A stretch of 16,617 bases of DNA from the NCBI GenBank assembly GCA_030539595.1, contig JAUNXW010000017.1, positions 1-16,617 of the forward strand, written 5' to 3'. Made by a program: the position numbers and the translations under genes. Numbering within the stretch: the stretch's first letter is position 1; each line of letters begins with the position of its first letter. The notes beneath the pieces were generated by a model. The model did no database searches. It was not told the DNA's origin and saw only the letters and a program-made list of their open reading frames with translations. The stretch comes from Methanocorpusculum sp. GTDB lineage: Archaea; Halobacteriota; Methanomicrobia; Methanomicrobiales; Methanocorpusculaceae. Positions 1-6,525 of this stretch are shown piece after piece.

Positions 1-285
1 GGTGAAGTTCTCAGCAAACTTGAAGCAAATCTGCCGGAGATACGGGAACGTTTTTTTGTTCAGACAATCGGTATTTTTGGTTCGGTTTCAAGAGGAGAAG
101 ACAGACCTGATTCGGATGTCGATGTTTTAGTAACATGGGTACCTGGCATGGCAAGGATGAATATTATGATGGGTTTAATTTGGTACTTGGAAGAATTATT
201 CAGTAGAAAAATTGATTTGGTTAGCACAGACGGAATCAGCCCCTATCTTAAACCATATGTGATGCCGGATGTGATTTGGTGTTGA
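1..285 (+). CDS. mntA: MNT-type nucleotidyltransferase antitoxin (MntA-like), 5' end cut by window
   Basis: The reading frame is open from base 1 and ends with TGA at 283-285, giving 94 visible residues; the start lies outside the window, and by family comparison few residues are missing. The nucleotidyltransferase signature GSx10DxD is intact (G27-S28 to D39/D41 in the visible fragment), and a third acidic residue, D72, lies in KIDLV, as expected for the metal-binding triad of minimal nucleotidyltransferases. In characterised MntA-HepT systems the MNT protein transfers AMP to a tyrosine of the HEPN toxin and neutralises it. The next gene is a HEPN protein overlapping this stop codon, which is the standard operon order for such a module. 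Function is inferred from family and context; the fold assignment itself is firm. Confidence 0.85.
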   Translation, partial: GEVLSKLEANLPEIRERFFVQTIGIFGSVSRGEDRPDSDVDVLVTWVPGMARMNIMMGLIWYLEELFSRKIDLVSTDGISPYLKPYVMPDVIWC

Positions 286-626
286 AATCTGATACGATGT
301 ACCTTAAGCATATGGCTGATTCGCTTGAATTTATTATTTCAGAGACTGCCTATATGACTTTTGATGAATTTAACAATGATAAAAAGTCTCAGTTTGCCAT
401 GGTTCGTGCTTTTGAAATTCTGGGCGAGGCTGTTAAAAATATCAGCAGTGAATACAAAGACAAGCACACAGACATTTCATGGAAAGCAATAGCAGGCACA
501 AGAGACGTTTTGATTCATAGGTATTTTTCTGTGGACGTACCTCAGGTCTGGACAATGATTGAAAAGGATGTCCCGGAACTATATGCGAAAATATCTGCAC
601 TGCTTAAGTCCGAAGAAAATCTCTAA
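279..626 (+). CDS. hepT: HEPN-domain ribonuclease toxin (HepT-like, DUF86)
   Basis: A 115-residue, probably all-helical protein. The HEPN motif RX4HXY is complete: R75, H80 and Y82 in the stretch RDVLIHRY. In known systems R and H make up the RNase active site, and Y is the residue AMPylated by the MNT partner. I chose the GTG at 279: it overlaps the antitoxin gene by 7 bases, GTGAT (271-275) lies just upstream, and the N-terminal segment KSDTMYLKHM then aligns with the usual beginning of HepT proteins. TTG at 276 and ATG at 297 are alternatives. The gene ends 4 bases before the convergent NAD kinase gene. The pair could act in plasmid- or phage-type addiction or defence; which one cannot be told from sequence. 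Confidence 0.85.
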   Translation: MLKSDTMYLKHMADSLEFIISETAYMTFDEFNNDKKSQFAMVRAFEILGEAVKNISSEYKDKHTDISWKAIAGTRDVLIHRYFSVDVPQVWTMIEKDVPELYAKISALLKSEENL

Positions 627-630
627 AAAA

Positions 631-1440
631 TTATGACCTCAGCTTCTGCTCAACCTTTTCAAAAAAGCTTCTGCCGATATCCACAAAAAGAGCCGGTTCG
701 CTTGACTTCGTAATCACAAGCGAATCATTTTCACCGAGCTCATACTGATCCTGCCCGTCAATAACCAGAAGAGCCGGTTTATTTGAAACAAGCTTAACCT
801 CAATCTCACTGTTTGAATTAATCAGATAAGGTCTTGAGGAAAGCATATACGGAGCAATGGGAACCAGAAGGATACCCTCAAGAGTTGAGTCAACTATAGG
901 ACCTCCGGCACTCATAGCATACGCGGTTGAACCTGTGGGAGTTCCGATAATCAGCCCGTCCGCTCTGAACTCATCCAATTCCTTACCGTTAAGGAACAGA
1001 TTAAATTTAAGAATTTTCGCGGGTCTCGACGTTTCGATAACCGCTTCATTCAGCGCAGAGCCTAAATCCCTGCCGTTAAGTTTAACACTGATTCTCATAC
1101 GCGGCTCAATTTTCAGAGGCGTCGGAAGACCTTTCATAATCCATTCAATATTATCCCGCTCGACATCGGTTAAAAAACCTACCTCACCCTGATTAATTCC
1201 GAGAACAGGAATCTGCTTCTTCATCAGCCGCACAGCACGTAAAACACTCCCGTCACCCCCAATAACCAGAAGATAATCCGCATCAATTTTTGAAAAAGAA
1301 ACCCCGCTGTATCCGAGTTCTGAAGCAATTGACTCCTCATATATTACTTCATTGCCCGCATCGGAAAAAGCCCAGCCCAGAGACTTAGCAAGCTCAACAG
1401 CCTCTTTTGAATCAATTTTTGAGACTATGCATATTTTCAT
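631..1440 (-). CDS. nadK: NAD kinase (ATP/polyphosphate-NAD kinase)
   Basis: A 269-residue protein that phosphorylates NAD to NADP in the cytosol. The family landmarks are in order: GGDGS at 61-65, NQGEVGFL at 83-90, NE at 131-132, the glycine-rich segment GTPTGSTAYAMSAGGP at 166-181 and IDGQD at 227-231. The frame stays open upstream to 1533, but ATG at 1440 is preferred because it begins exactly where the family begins (MKICIV) and forms an ATGA overlap with the stop codon of the upstream phosphatase gene, implying translational coupling. In Methanocaldococcus (MJ0917) the same two domains, phosphatase then kinase, are fused in one polypeptide; here they are two genes in the same order. Gene order and motifs make this call strong. 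Confidence 0.93.
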   Translation of the reverse strand: MKICIVSKIDSKEAVELAKSLGWAFSDAGNEVIYEESIASELGYSGVSFSKIDADYLLVIGGDGSVLRAVRLMKKQIPVLGINQGEVGFLTDVERDNIEWIMKGLPTPLKIEPRMRISVKLNGRDLGSALNEAVIETSRPAKILKFNLFLNGKELDEFRADGLIIGTPTGSTAYAMSAGGPIVDSTLEGILLVPIAPYMLSSRPYLINSNSEIEVKLVSNKPALLVIDGQDQYELGENDSLVITKSSEPALFVDIGRSFFEKVEQKLRS

Positions 1441-2231
1441 ACCGACCTCGCTATCTGTGAAATAATTTTGTGCACATGCGGATTTGCGGCAAGAAGCTGT
1501 CTTCCTACTTTTACATCGTCCGGGAAAACGCACGGGCTTCCATTCGGAAGCGAGACAATTCCGCCTGCTTCACGGCAGATTAAAATTCCAGCGGCTGCGT
1601 CTGTGATTCTCAGCGTTCCCCGCATATCAAGAAAAGCCTCAAGTCTGCCGCAGGCGACATAGCAGAGTTCAATTGCCGATGCACCGAGTTTTCTTCCGCG
1701 GCGGACAATAAGTCCCTGGTGAAGAAGTTTAATCATGTCGGGCGCTTTTGAGTAAAAGCTTATTGCGGAAACTCCAAGTTCGGATTTTTCGGAGACCTTT
1801 ATCGGATTTCCGTTTAAAAAAGCCCCCTTGCCGAGTTCCGCTGTAAAAATCTCACCCGACGCAAGATTTTTGACAAATCCGTAAATCATTTTTTCGCCGT
1901 CGGAAAGACCTATTGAAAGTGCATAGAACGGAATTCCCGCACCCGCGTTGAACGAACCGTCTATTGGGTCAAGGTATGCGATGCCTTCTTTTCCGTCGAT
2001 GTCAACCATGCCTGCTTCTTCCGAGAGAATATATTTACAGAACTTTTTCTCGGAGAAATTTTTTATTACTATGTCTTCGGCTATTTTATCGAGACGTTCC
2101 GTTGGTGTGTTGTCAGCCCCCATGCAAAGTTCTTCAGCTCCGTATGAGGTTCCAATCAGCGGAACAAGTTCCTTTTCGATTTCCTTAGCAGTTTTTTTAC
2201 AGAGTCTGAAAAACTCTAATGAGGAGTACAT
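1437..2231 (-). CDS. suhB: Inositol-monophosphatase-family phosphatase (possibly NADP phosphatase or FBPase)
   Basis: A 264-residue metal-dependent phosphatase of the IMPase/FBPase superfamily. The metal-binding motifs are visible: SEEAG at 70-74, LDPIDGS at 87-93 and the C-terminal ITDAAAG at 209-215, where the aspartate of the usual WDxAAG is kept and the tryptophan is threonine. Archaeal members act on inositol-1-phosphate, fructose-1,6-bisphosphate or NADP. Overlap by ATGA with the NAD kinase gene, and the known archaeal fusion of the two domains, favour NADP/NADPH phosphatase activity, so that the pair would set the NAD/NADP balance; this is inference. ATG at 2231 is the only sensible start; no Shine-Dalgarno sequence precedes it and the upstream bases are AT-rich. 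Confidence 0.88.
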   Translation of the reverse strand: MYSSLEFFRLCKKTAKEIEKELVPLIGTSYGAEELCMGADNTPTERLDKIAEDIVIKNFSEKKFCKYILSEEAGMVDIDGKEGIAYLDPIDGSFNAGAGIPFYALSIGLSDGEKMIYGFVKNLASGEIFTAELGKGAFLNGNPIKVSEKSELGVSAISFYSKAPDMIKLLHQGLIVRRGRKLGASAIELCYVACGRLEAFLDMRGTLRITDAAAGILICREAGGIVSLPNGSPCVFPDDVKVGRQLLAANPHVHKIISQIARSV

Positions 2232-2300
2232 AATTATAATTTAATTGGCTCGGCTCAGTAATGAACTATTGTGTCTGTGCTTCATGCGGATGAAACAGGG

Positions 2301-2697
2301 TGTCTGTCCAATAGTGGAATCTGATATTTTAGTTAATTGGAAATAGTAATTTGCTGGTATTCGAGTGTTTTTTGTTAAACCACGAAAATCACACGAAAAA
2401 ATACGAAAAGCACGAAAACAAAAACATCAAATTGACCATTATCTTACACAGCAAAACACGAAAATTAACGAAAACCACAAAAGGCTTGCTGTTAATTATT
2501 CTTGTTATAATTATTGTAAACTTAGCAATCCTTTTGTGATTTTCGTTAAATTTCGTGTTTTGCAACATAAGATAAATCCAACTAAACAGATTAATTTTCG
2601 TGATTTTCGTATTTTTTCGTGTGACTTTCGTGGTGTAACGATGTGAGTTCAAAGCGCAACAGAAAACTTAGACAAAAATCTTGTCCAACAGATTCAC
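2301..2697 (-). repeat. Dispersed intergenic element, copy 3 (inverted, interrupted by palindrome)
   Basis: The outer parts of this stretch match the reverse complement of the element copy at 10911-11090. The left end, CTGTCCAATAGTGGAATCTG (2304-2323), corresponds to the complement of 11056-11078, with about three differences in 26 bases. The right end, AAATCTTGTCC (2676-2686) running to GATTCAC at 2697, corresponds to the complement of the copy's beginning at 10911-10932. Inner flanks also match, for example GAGTTCAAAGCGCAAC (2645-2660) against the complement of 10953-10968. In the other copy the centre is a short hairpin; here the hairpin loop is replaced by the 266-base palindrome. It lies between two divergent gene starts. 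Confidence 0.65.
2374..2639. repeat. Near-perfect long palindrome with CACGAAAA-type repeats
   Basis: The left arm, about 2374-2499, reads GTTAAACCACGAAAATCACA and onward. The right arm, about 2507-2639, read as complement, gives GTTACACCACGAAAGTCACA and onward. The arms agree over most of their length, diverging mainly in one central patch of each (about 2420-2450 and its partner), and pair down to TAATTAT (2493-2499) against ATAATTA (2507-2513) around a 7-base loop, TCTTGTT. Within each arm short units such as CACGAAAA, TACGAAAA and AACGAAAA recur. A transcript through it would fold into one very long hairpin; as DNA it could extrude a cruciform. The two strands give mirror-image open frames because of the symmetry. 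Confidence 0.85.
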
Positions 2698-2783
2698 ATA
2701 ACAATTGAACATACCCAAAACAGCAACAGAATCTGTCGCAACACTCATAAGGAATAAATCCAAATATGTAGACAGATATTCTT

Positions 2784-3164
2784 ATGAAGGAACAGACTGA
2801 AGTTGGAAAATTAAAAGAAGGCCGCTACATGGTAGTCGACGACGAACCATGCAAAATCATGAGCATCTCAATCTCAAAGCCCGGAAAACACGGAGCAGCA
2901 AAAGCAAGACTGGATGTTGTCGGTATCTTCGACGGACAGAAGCGCTCGGTTGTATCACCGACCTCTGCAACCGCATACGCACCGATTGTAGAAAGAAAGA
3001 CTGGTCAGATTCTGACAATTGCCGGAAACGTTGTTACATTCATGGATATGAAAGACTTCAACAACTTTGAACTCATTGTCCCTGACGAGATTGTTGAAGG
3101 TTTCGTACCGGCTCAGGAAGTTCCATACATCGAGTCGCTCGGCAAACGCAAACTCGACTTATAA
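2784..3164 (+). CDS. eif5A: Translation initiation factor aIF5A (hypusine-containing)
   Basis: A 126-residue protein matching the archaeal aIF5A length. It has the N-terminal SH3-like domain with the exposed modification loop SKPGKHGAAKAR (31-42); K35, in PGKHG, is the residue converted to deoxyhypusine/hypusine. A C-terminal OB-fold begins near residue 70. The factor binds the ribosome and relieves stalls at difficult peptide bonds such as polyproline. Modification needs a polyamine donor, and the next gene, 16 bases downstream in the same direction, is an agmatinase-family enzyme, so the pair is functionally coherent. No Shine-Dalgarno sequence precedes the ATG, fitting a leaderless transcript from the TATA-like box near 2753-2760. 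Confidence 0.96.
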   Translation: MKEQTEVGKLKEGRYMVVDDEPCKIMSISISKPGKHGAAKARLDVVGIFDGQKRSVVSPTSATAYAPIVERKTGQILTIAGNVVTFMDMKDFNNFELIVPDEIVEGFVPAQEVPYIESLGKRKLDL

Positions 3165-3180
3165 GACTGCAAAATAATCC

Positions 3181-4032
3181 ATGCAGTCCTTTTCAAACAA
3201 TCTTTTTGCTGATGCGGATTCTGATTACAATACTGCGGATTATGTTATTTTTGGAGTTCCCTTTGACGGAACTACCTCGTTTAAAGCAGGAACACGTGAT
3301 GCCCCGCAGGCTGTAAGGCTCGCATCTTACAATATTGAGACTTTTCTTCCGTTCTATAATCTTGAAATGACGGAAATAGCTGTTCACGATTTCGGCGATA
3401 TGTTCTGCGACTGCCTTCCGGAAAACGTCGCAGCTCAAGTCGAAGACACAGTAAAAGAGATTACCGGTGACAGTAAAATTCCGGTTATGCTCGGCGGAGA
3501 ACATTCTGTAACAATAGGTGCTGTGAGAGCGGTCAAGCCCGATTGGTATGTCGTCTGCGACGCTCACTTGGATTTGCAGGATGAATACAGAGGCTCTGAT
3601 TTTAATCATGACTGTGTCACGGCAAGAGTTTTTGAAGTAACCAAAAACATCGTCATTATCGGAGCAAGAAGCGGCTGCCGTGAAGAATTTGAATTCGCAC
3701 GGGAAAATTTCCATCTTTATACGGCAGACGACGTAAAAGAGCGCGGTATTAAAGCGGTTCTTGATGAGGTCGGAAAACTCATATGCGACGCAAAACTCTA
3801 TCTGTCTATAGATGCGGACGCCATAGACTGCTGCTTAACTCCCGGACTTGGAACGCCCGAGCCGTTCGGTCTGACGCCTTCAGACGTTCGCGATGTTATC
3901 AGAAAGTTTGCGAAGAACGCGGTAGGTTTCGATTATGTCGAAGTTCTGCCAAATGACAGCGGACAAACAGCTATGGCTGCCGCTCATTTAACCCGCGAAT
4001 TTATTGCCGGAAGTTATGTTCATCGAAACTGA
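3181..4032 (+). CDS. speB: Agmatinase-family ureohydrolase
   Basis: A 283-residue member of the arginase/agmatinase family, which hydrolyses agmatine to putrescine and urea with a binuclear Mn centre. The metal ligands are all present: H108 in GGEHS, D127, H129 and D131 in CDAHLD, and D211 and D213 in SIDAD. H143 in the loop FNHDC matches the substrate-loop histidine of agmatinases. The stretch after the last ligands reads DAIDCC where most relatives have a DP dipeptide, and GTPEPFG replaces the common GTPEPGG, so it is a mildly divergent member. Position 16 bases behind aIF5A suggests a role in supplying polyamine for hypusination; in halophilic archaea an agmatinase-like protein has been tied to aIF5A modification. 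Precise substrate is not settled. Confidence 0.88.
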   Translation: MQSFSNNLFADADSDYNTADYVIFGVPFDGTTSFKAGTRDAPQAVRLASYNIETFLPFYNLEMTEIAVHDFGDMFCDCLPENVAAQVEDTVKEITGDSKIPVMLGGEHSVTIGAVRAVKPDWYVVCDAHLDLQDEYRGSDFNHDCVTARVFEVTKNIVIIGARSGCREEFEFARENFHLYTADDVKERGIKAVLDEVGKLICDAKLYLSIDADAIDCCLTPGLGTPEPFGLTPSDVRDVIRKFAKNAVGFDYVEVLPNDSGQTAMAAAHLTREFIAGSYVHRN

Positions 4033-4468
4033 GCGGCTGAGAATTGAGCCGCTCGGCTTCGATGAGTTTGCGCAACTTGACGGAGTTGATTCGAACACCC
4101 GCGAGGCTATGAACGGTTTGTATTCATCACGCCCAAACGGTTCTGATTTTTTCTGGTATTCCTACTGGAAGATTTCTTTAAAGTCTGACAGAGAGCATGT
4201 CGGCGGTTTTTGTTTTATGAGCGAGCCGTCGCCTACAGGGGCTGTTGAAATAGGATATGGTATTGATGAAAAATATCAGGGGCATGGGTTTATGACTGAG
4301 GCATTATCTGCGATAGCTGATTTTGCAAAAGGAAGGGGTGTTAAAATTATGACAGCCGAAACAGAAAAAGATAATTCGGCATCTCAGTCCGTTTTAAAAA
4401 AATGCGGATTTGTATTAGATAAAGAAAACAACGGAAATATTCTCCTGTTTTGTAAAATAATAAATTAA
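4016..4468 (+). CDS. GNAT family N-acetyltransferase (RimJ/RimL-like)
   Basis: A 150-residue acetyl-CoA-dependent N-acetyltransferase. The coenzyme-binding motif A is the Q/RxxGxG-type YQGHGFMTEAL at residues 87-97, and the late motif NSASQSVLKKCGF at 120-132 is typical of the RimJ/RimL branch. I chose ATG at 4016, preceded by CCGGAAG, which overlaps the agmatinase gene by 17 bases; a TTG at 4004 would add four residues. The overlap means co-translation with agmatinase, so a polyamine or small-amine substrate is a reasonable guess, but ribosomal protein N-termini or an antibiotic are equally possible from sequence alone. It is the last gene of the aIF5A cluster. Confidence 0.82.
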   Translation: MFIETERLRIEPLGFDEFAQLDGVDSNTREAMNGLYSSRPNGSDFFWYSYWKISLKSDREHVGGFCFMSEPSPTGAVEIGYGIDEKYQGHGFMTEALSAIADFAKGRGVKIMTAETEKDNSASQSVLKKCGFVLDKENNGNILLFCKIIN

Positions 4469-4470
4469 GT

Positions 4471-4483
4471 AAATTATATATCC
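4471..4483 (+). promoter_or_regulatory. TATA-like promoter element for the phosphotransferase gene
   Basis: AAATTATATATCC resembles an archaeal TATA box. It lies right after the acetyltransferase stop codon and about 45-55 bases before the ATG at 4526, predicting transcription start near 4505 and a short leader that includes AAGGGAT at 4506-4512. The position is good; no further promoter element is recognised. Confidence 0.5.
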
Positions 4484-4525
4484 TGACAAAACAAAAATAC
4501 GTCAAAAGGGATATGGTAATTACAT

Positions 4526-5338
4526 ATGACAAATGAAGACGAATTCTCAAAAAAATACGGCAACCTTATAGGACAGGGTAAAACAGCATCCATATACGAA
4601 AAAGACGGGATTGTTGCCAAAGTATTCATAAAAGAATTTCCAAAAACCGAAATCTATCATGAAGCTCATATCATGACGCTGATTGAAGCAGTTGGAATTC
4701 AGTCAACACGTGTTTTCGGCATTGAAACATACCTTGACAGATTTGTTCTGAAAATGAATAAAATTGAAGGCAAAGCATTGGATGATGCCTTCATTGACGG
4801 AGACGTCACATTAGAAGAATTCACTGACAAACTTGTTGAAATAGAGACAGGGATTCATAAAATACATGCGGCTAACTTAGGATTCATGAAGAAAAAAGAC
4901 GCATTTATCAGAAACATTCATTGGAATAAAAAACTCACCGACTCTGAAAAAAGCAATCTTATCTCCCGCATAAATGAATTACCTGACGGAGACTCTATTT
5001 GTCACGGTGATTTCCATGGAAGAAATATATTAACCGACGGAAAAAACAACATAATTATCGACTGGCCTGAAGTTAGTGTAGGAAATCCGGCAGCAGACGC
5101 CTGCAGAACATACTTTGACTACAAGTATATGGTAGTTTATGACAAAGATAACGGGGTTGACCCAAACATGAGAGATACTGTTAACAAATTATGCGGGATG
5201 TATCTTGACAAATATTCTAAAGCATCAGGCATCTCAAAGGAGGATATTCTTGTATGGCTTCCGATAATTGCAGCGGCTCTTTATGGTCATGTTCCAAATG
5301 AATCAATAAACAGAGAGATTAAATCACTGATAAAATAA
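4526..5338 (+). CDS. APH/choline-kinase-fold phosphotransferase
   Basis: A 270-residue protein with the protein-kinase-like fold of aminoglycoside phosphotransferases, choline kinases and related small-molecule kinases. The ATP loop is GQGKTASIY (16-24), the ATP-binding lysine K32 is in VAKVF, a candidate pairing glutamate E46 is in YHEAH, the catalytic loop is HGDFHGRN (160-167, D162 and N167), and the metal-binding aspartate D179 is in IIDW. All catalytic residues are intact, so it should be active. The substrate is unknown: an antibiotic, a sugar, thiamine or a phospholipid head group are all possible. It has its own TATA-like box, and its 3' end faces a convergent operon. Calling it an antibiotic-resistance gene would be unsupported. 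Confidence 0.82.
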   Translation: MTNEDEFSKKYGNLIGQGKTASIYEKDGIVAKVFIKEFPKTEIYHEAHIMTLIEAVGIQSTRVFGIETYLDRFVLKMNKIEGKALDDAFIDGDVTLEEFTDKLVEIETGIHKIHAANLGFMKKKDAFIRNIHWNKKLTDSEKSNLISRINELPDGDSICHGDFHGRNILTDGKNNIIIDWPEVSVGNPAADACRTYFDYKYMVVYDKDNGVDPNMRDTVNKLCGMYLDKYSKASGISKEDILVWLPIIAAALYGHVPNESINREIKSLIK

Positions 5339-5355
5339 TATCTATTTTTAAAAAA
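5339..5355. terminator. Short AT-rich bidirectional transcription end between convergent genes
   Basis: Between two convergent stop codons lies a run with T5 followed by A6 (about 5345-5355), so each strand reads a T-rich tract just after its gene. Archaeal termination commonly uses such oligo-T tracts without a hairpin. Assigned from position and composition only. Confidence 0.4.
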
Positions 5356-6525
5356 TTAATTTGTTTCTGAGGCTGACATTTTTTCCGCAACTACAAGCCG
5401 TGATACAAGATAAAGAATAAGACAGCCGAATATTATCAGAACAAATACAATTACAGAACCCGGAATCAGATTAGGGATAAGCATTGACAAACCAAATGTA
5501 AACGCCATAATATTCATAATTATTGAAGATACCGTAATCTGTTTTAAAATTTTCGGCATCGGTTCTTTTGATTTAATGAGAGGCGGGATACTCTTGATAA
5601 AGAATAAAACTGCACTGATAATATTCAGCAAACCAATCAGAACAGTCAGAGTAAAATCAAGAACCCCCGGAACAAATACAGCTGTAATTCCAATTACACC
5701 CAAAACAATCCCGATAATTACAATCAGATGAGTTCTTTTAAAAGGTCCAATAGGTGTGCTTCCGATAGCAATTGTCTGAATAGCAAAAATCACCATCATA
5801 AGTCCGAGCTGTGAACTGCCGGTTATTGCAATCGGCGACAATCCGCTGTAAATAAGAAGAACGCCAAGAACAATAAGATAAACTGCAAAAATCAGAATCG
5901 AAATTATATTTAATCCAATAGATTTAGATTGAGATGATAACGGATACTTCAAATCTGTTTTATGGCGGATAACAGTGAACAGGAGAAGTAATATTCCAAA
6001 CAGCAGCGCGAATACTGATTTTACAACCAGAGGAATAATCGCATCTAAAAAAATAAACACTGCAACAATTATATCAAAGATATAAACGAGGGCGCACAAT
6101 AACGCAAGACGCATTAATAACGGGTCGCCTGATTTTTTCCACAAAGGATACAGATTCTTTGATACAAACATCTGAATCAAAAGAACAATACCGCTCACGA
6201 AAAGAATTCCGGCAATCAGATATTTTGGAATAAACTCAGGGACTGAATTTGTAAAGCAGAGAATAATTCCAAGAATTGAAACTGCCAGACCCGCACCAAA
6301 AACCAGCGGCGACTGCTTCGCATCCCCTATCGGTGTTTTACCGAGAGAGATAATCTGGAAGCCGAACAGAAATAACGTAACCCCATAGAAACCAAAAGCT
6401 GAATATCCTATAGTTCCGGTAGGTAAAGTTAAGAGGACAACGCCTAAAATAAGCATCATCATCGCAAAGAGAATCAGAAAAACTGACTCAAGACCTATTC
6501 TTGATTCCTGAAAGAGCCAGCTCAC
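5356..6525 (-). CDS. Polytopic membrane protein with internal duplication
   Basis: A 389-residue, highly hydrophobic protein, probably about 12 membrane helices in two homologous halves (about 1-190 and 200-389). The repeat is visible in the marker pair GKTPIG (62-67) and GSTPIG (255-260), each following a hydrophobic FQII/IQTI helix and followed by two similar helices; a charged linker (about 187-203) separates the halves. The pattern recalls DUF308/HdeD-like membrane proteins, without a firm assignment. The GTG start at 6525 overlaps the SDR stop codon as GTGA, so it is translated with the upstream SDR and ADC-like proteins; a transport or membrane-partner role for that pathway is inference. 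No catalytic motif is seen. Confidence 0.75.
   Translation of the reverse strand: MSWLFQESRIGLESVFLILFAMMMLILGVVLLTLPTGTIGYSAFGFYGVTLFLFGFQIISLGKTPIGDAKQSPLVFGAGLAVSILGIILCFTNSVPEFIPKYLIAGILFVSGIVLLIQMFVSKNLYPLWKKSGDPLLMRLALLCALVYIFDIIVAVFIFLDAIIPLVVKSVFALLFGILLLLFTVIRHKTDLKYPLSSQSKSIGLNIISILIFAVYLIVLGVLLIYSGLSPIAITGSSQLGLMMVIFAIQTIAIGSTPIGPFKRTHLIVIIGIVLGVIGITAVFVPGVLDFTLTVLIGLLNIISAVLFFIKSIPPLIKSKEPMPKILKQITVSSIIMNIMAFTFGLSMLIPNLIPGSVIVFVLIIFGCLILYLVSRLVVAEKMSASETN

Larger units (their letters stand above)
2232..2783. other. Gene-free stretch between divergent suhB and aIF5A genes
   Basis: This 552-base gap holds no credible gene. From 2301 to 2697 it is a copy of a dispersed intergenic element in reverse orientation, interrupted by a large palindrome at 2374-2639; both are listed separately. 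The last 86 bases, 2698-2783, should carry the aIF5A promoter: a TATA-like AATAAATC at 2753-2760 is about 25-30 bases before the ATG, which would make the message leaderless or nearly so, and a small palindrome ACAGAATCTGT lies at 2726-2736. The open frames within the palindrome code for low-complexity Lys/His/Asn/Glu-rich peptides produced by the repeat on both strands and are not called. Confidence 0.6.

Noticed and set aside
1441..1533. N-terminal extension of NAD kinase by 31 residues.
   Set aside because: It would overlap the phosphatase gene by about 100 bases and lacks family similarity; the ATGA overlap start at 1440 is better.
2374..2640. Repeated CACGAAAA units as a CRISPR array.
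   Set aside because: Units are too short, irregularly spaced and arranged as an inverted repeat with no unique spacers; no cas genes are present.
2351..2652. Small open frames on both strands encoding Lys/His/Asn-rich peptides (60-93 residues).
   Set aside because: They lie on the palindrome and mirror each other because of its symmetry; low complexity, no ribosome sites, and no family resemblance.
4526..5338. Aminoglycoside resistance gene.
   Set aside because: The kinase motifs are shared by many small-molecule kinases; nothing identifies an antibiotic as substrate.
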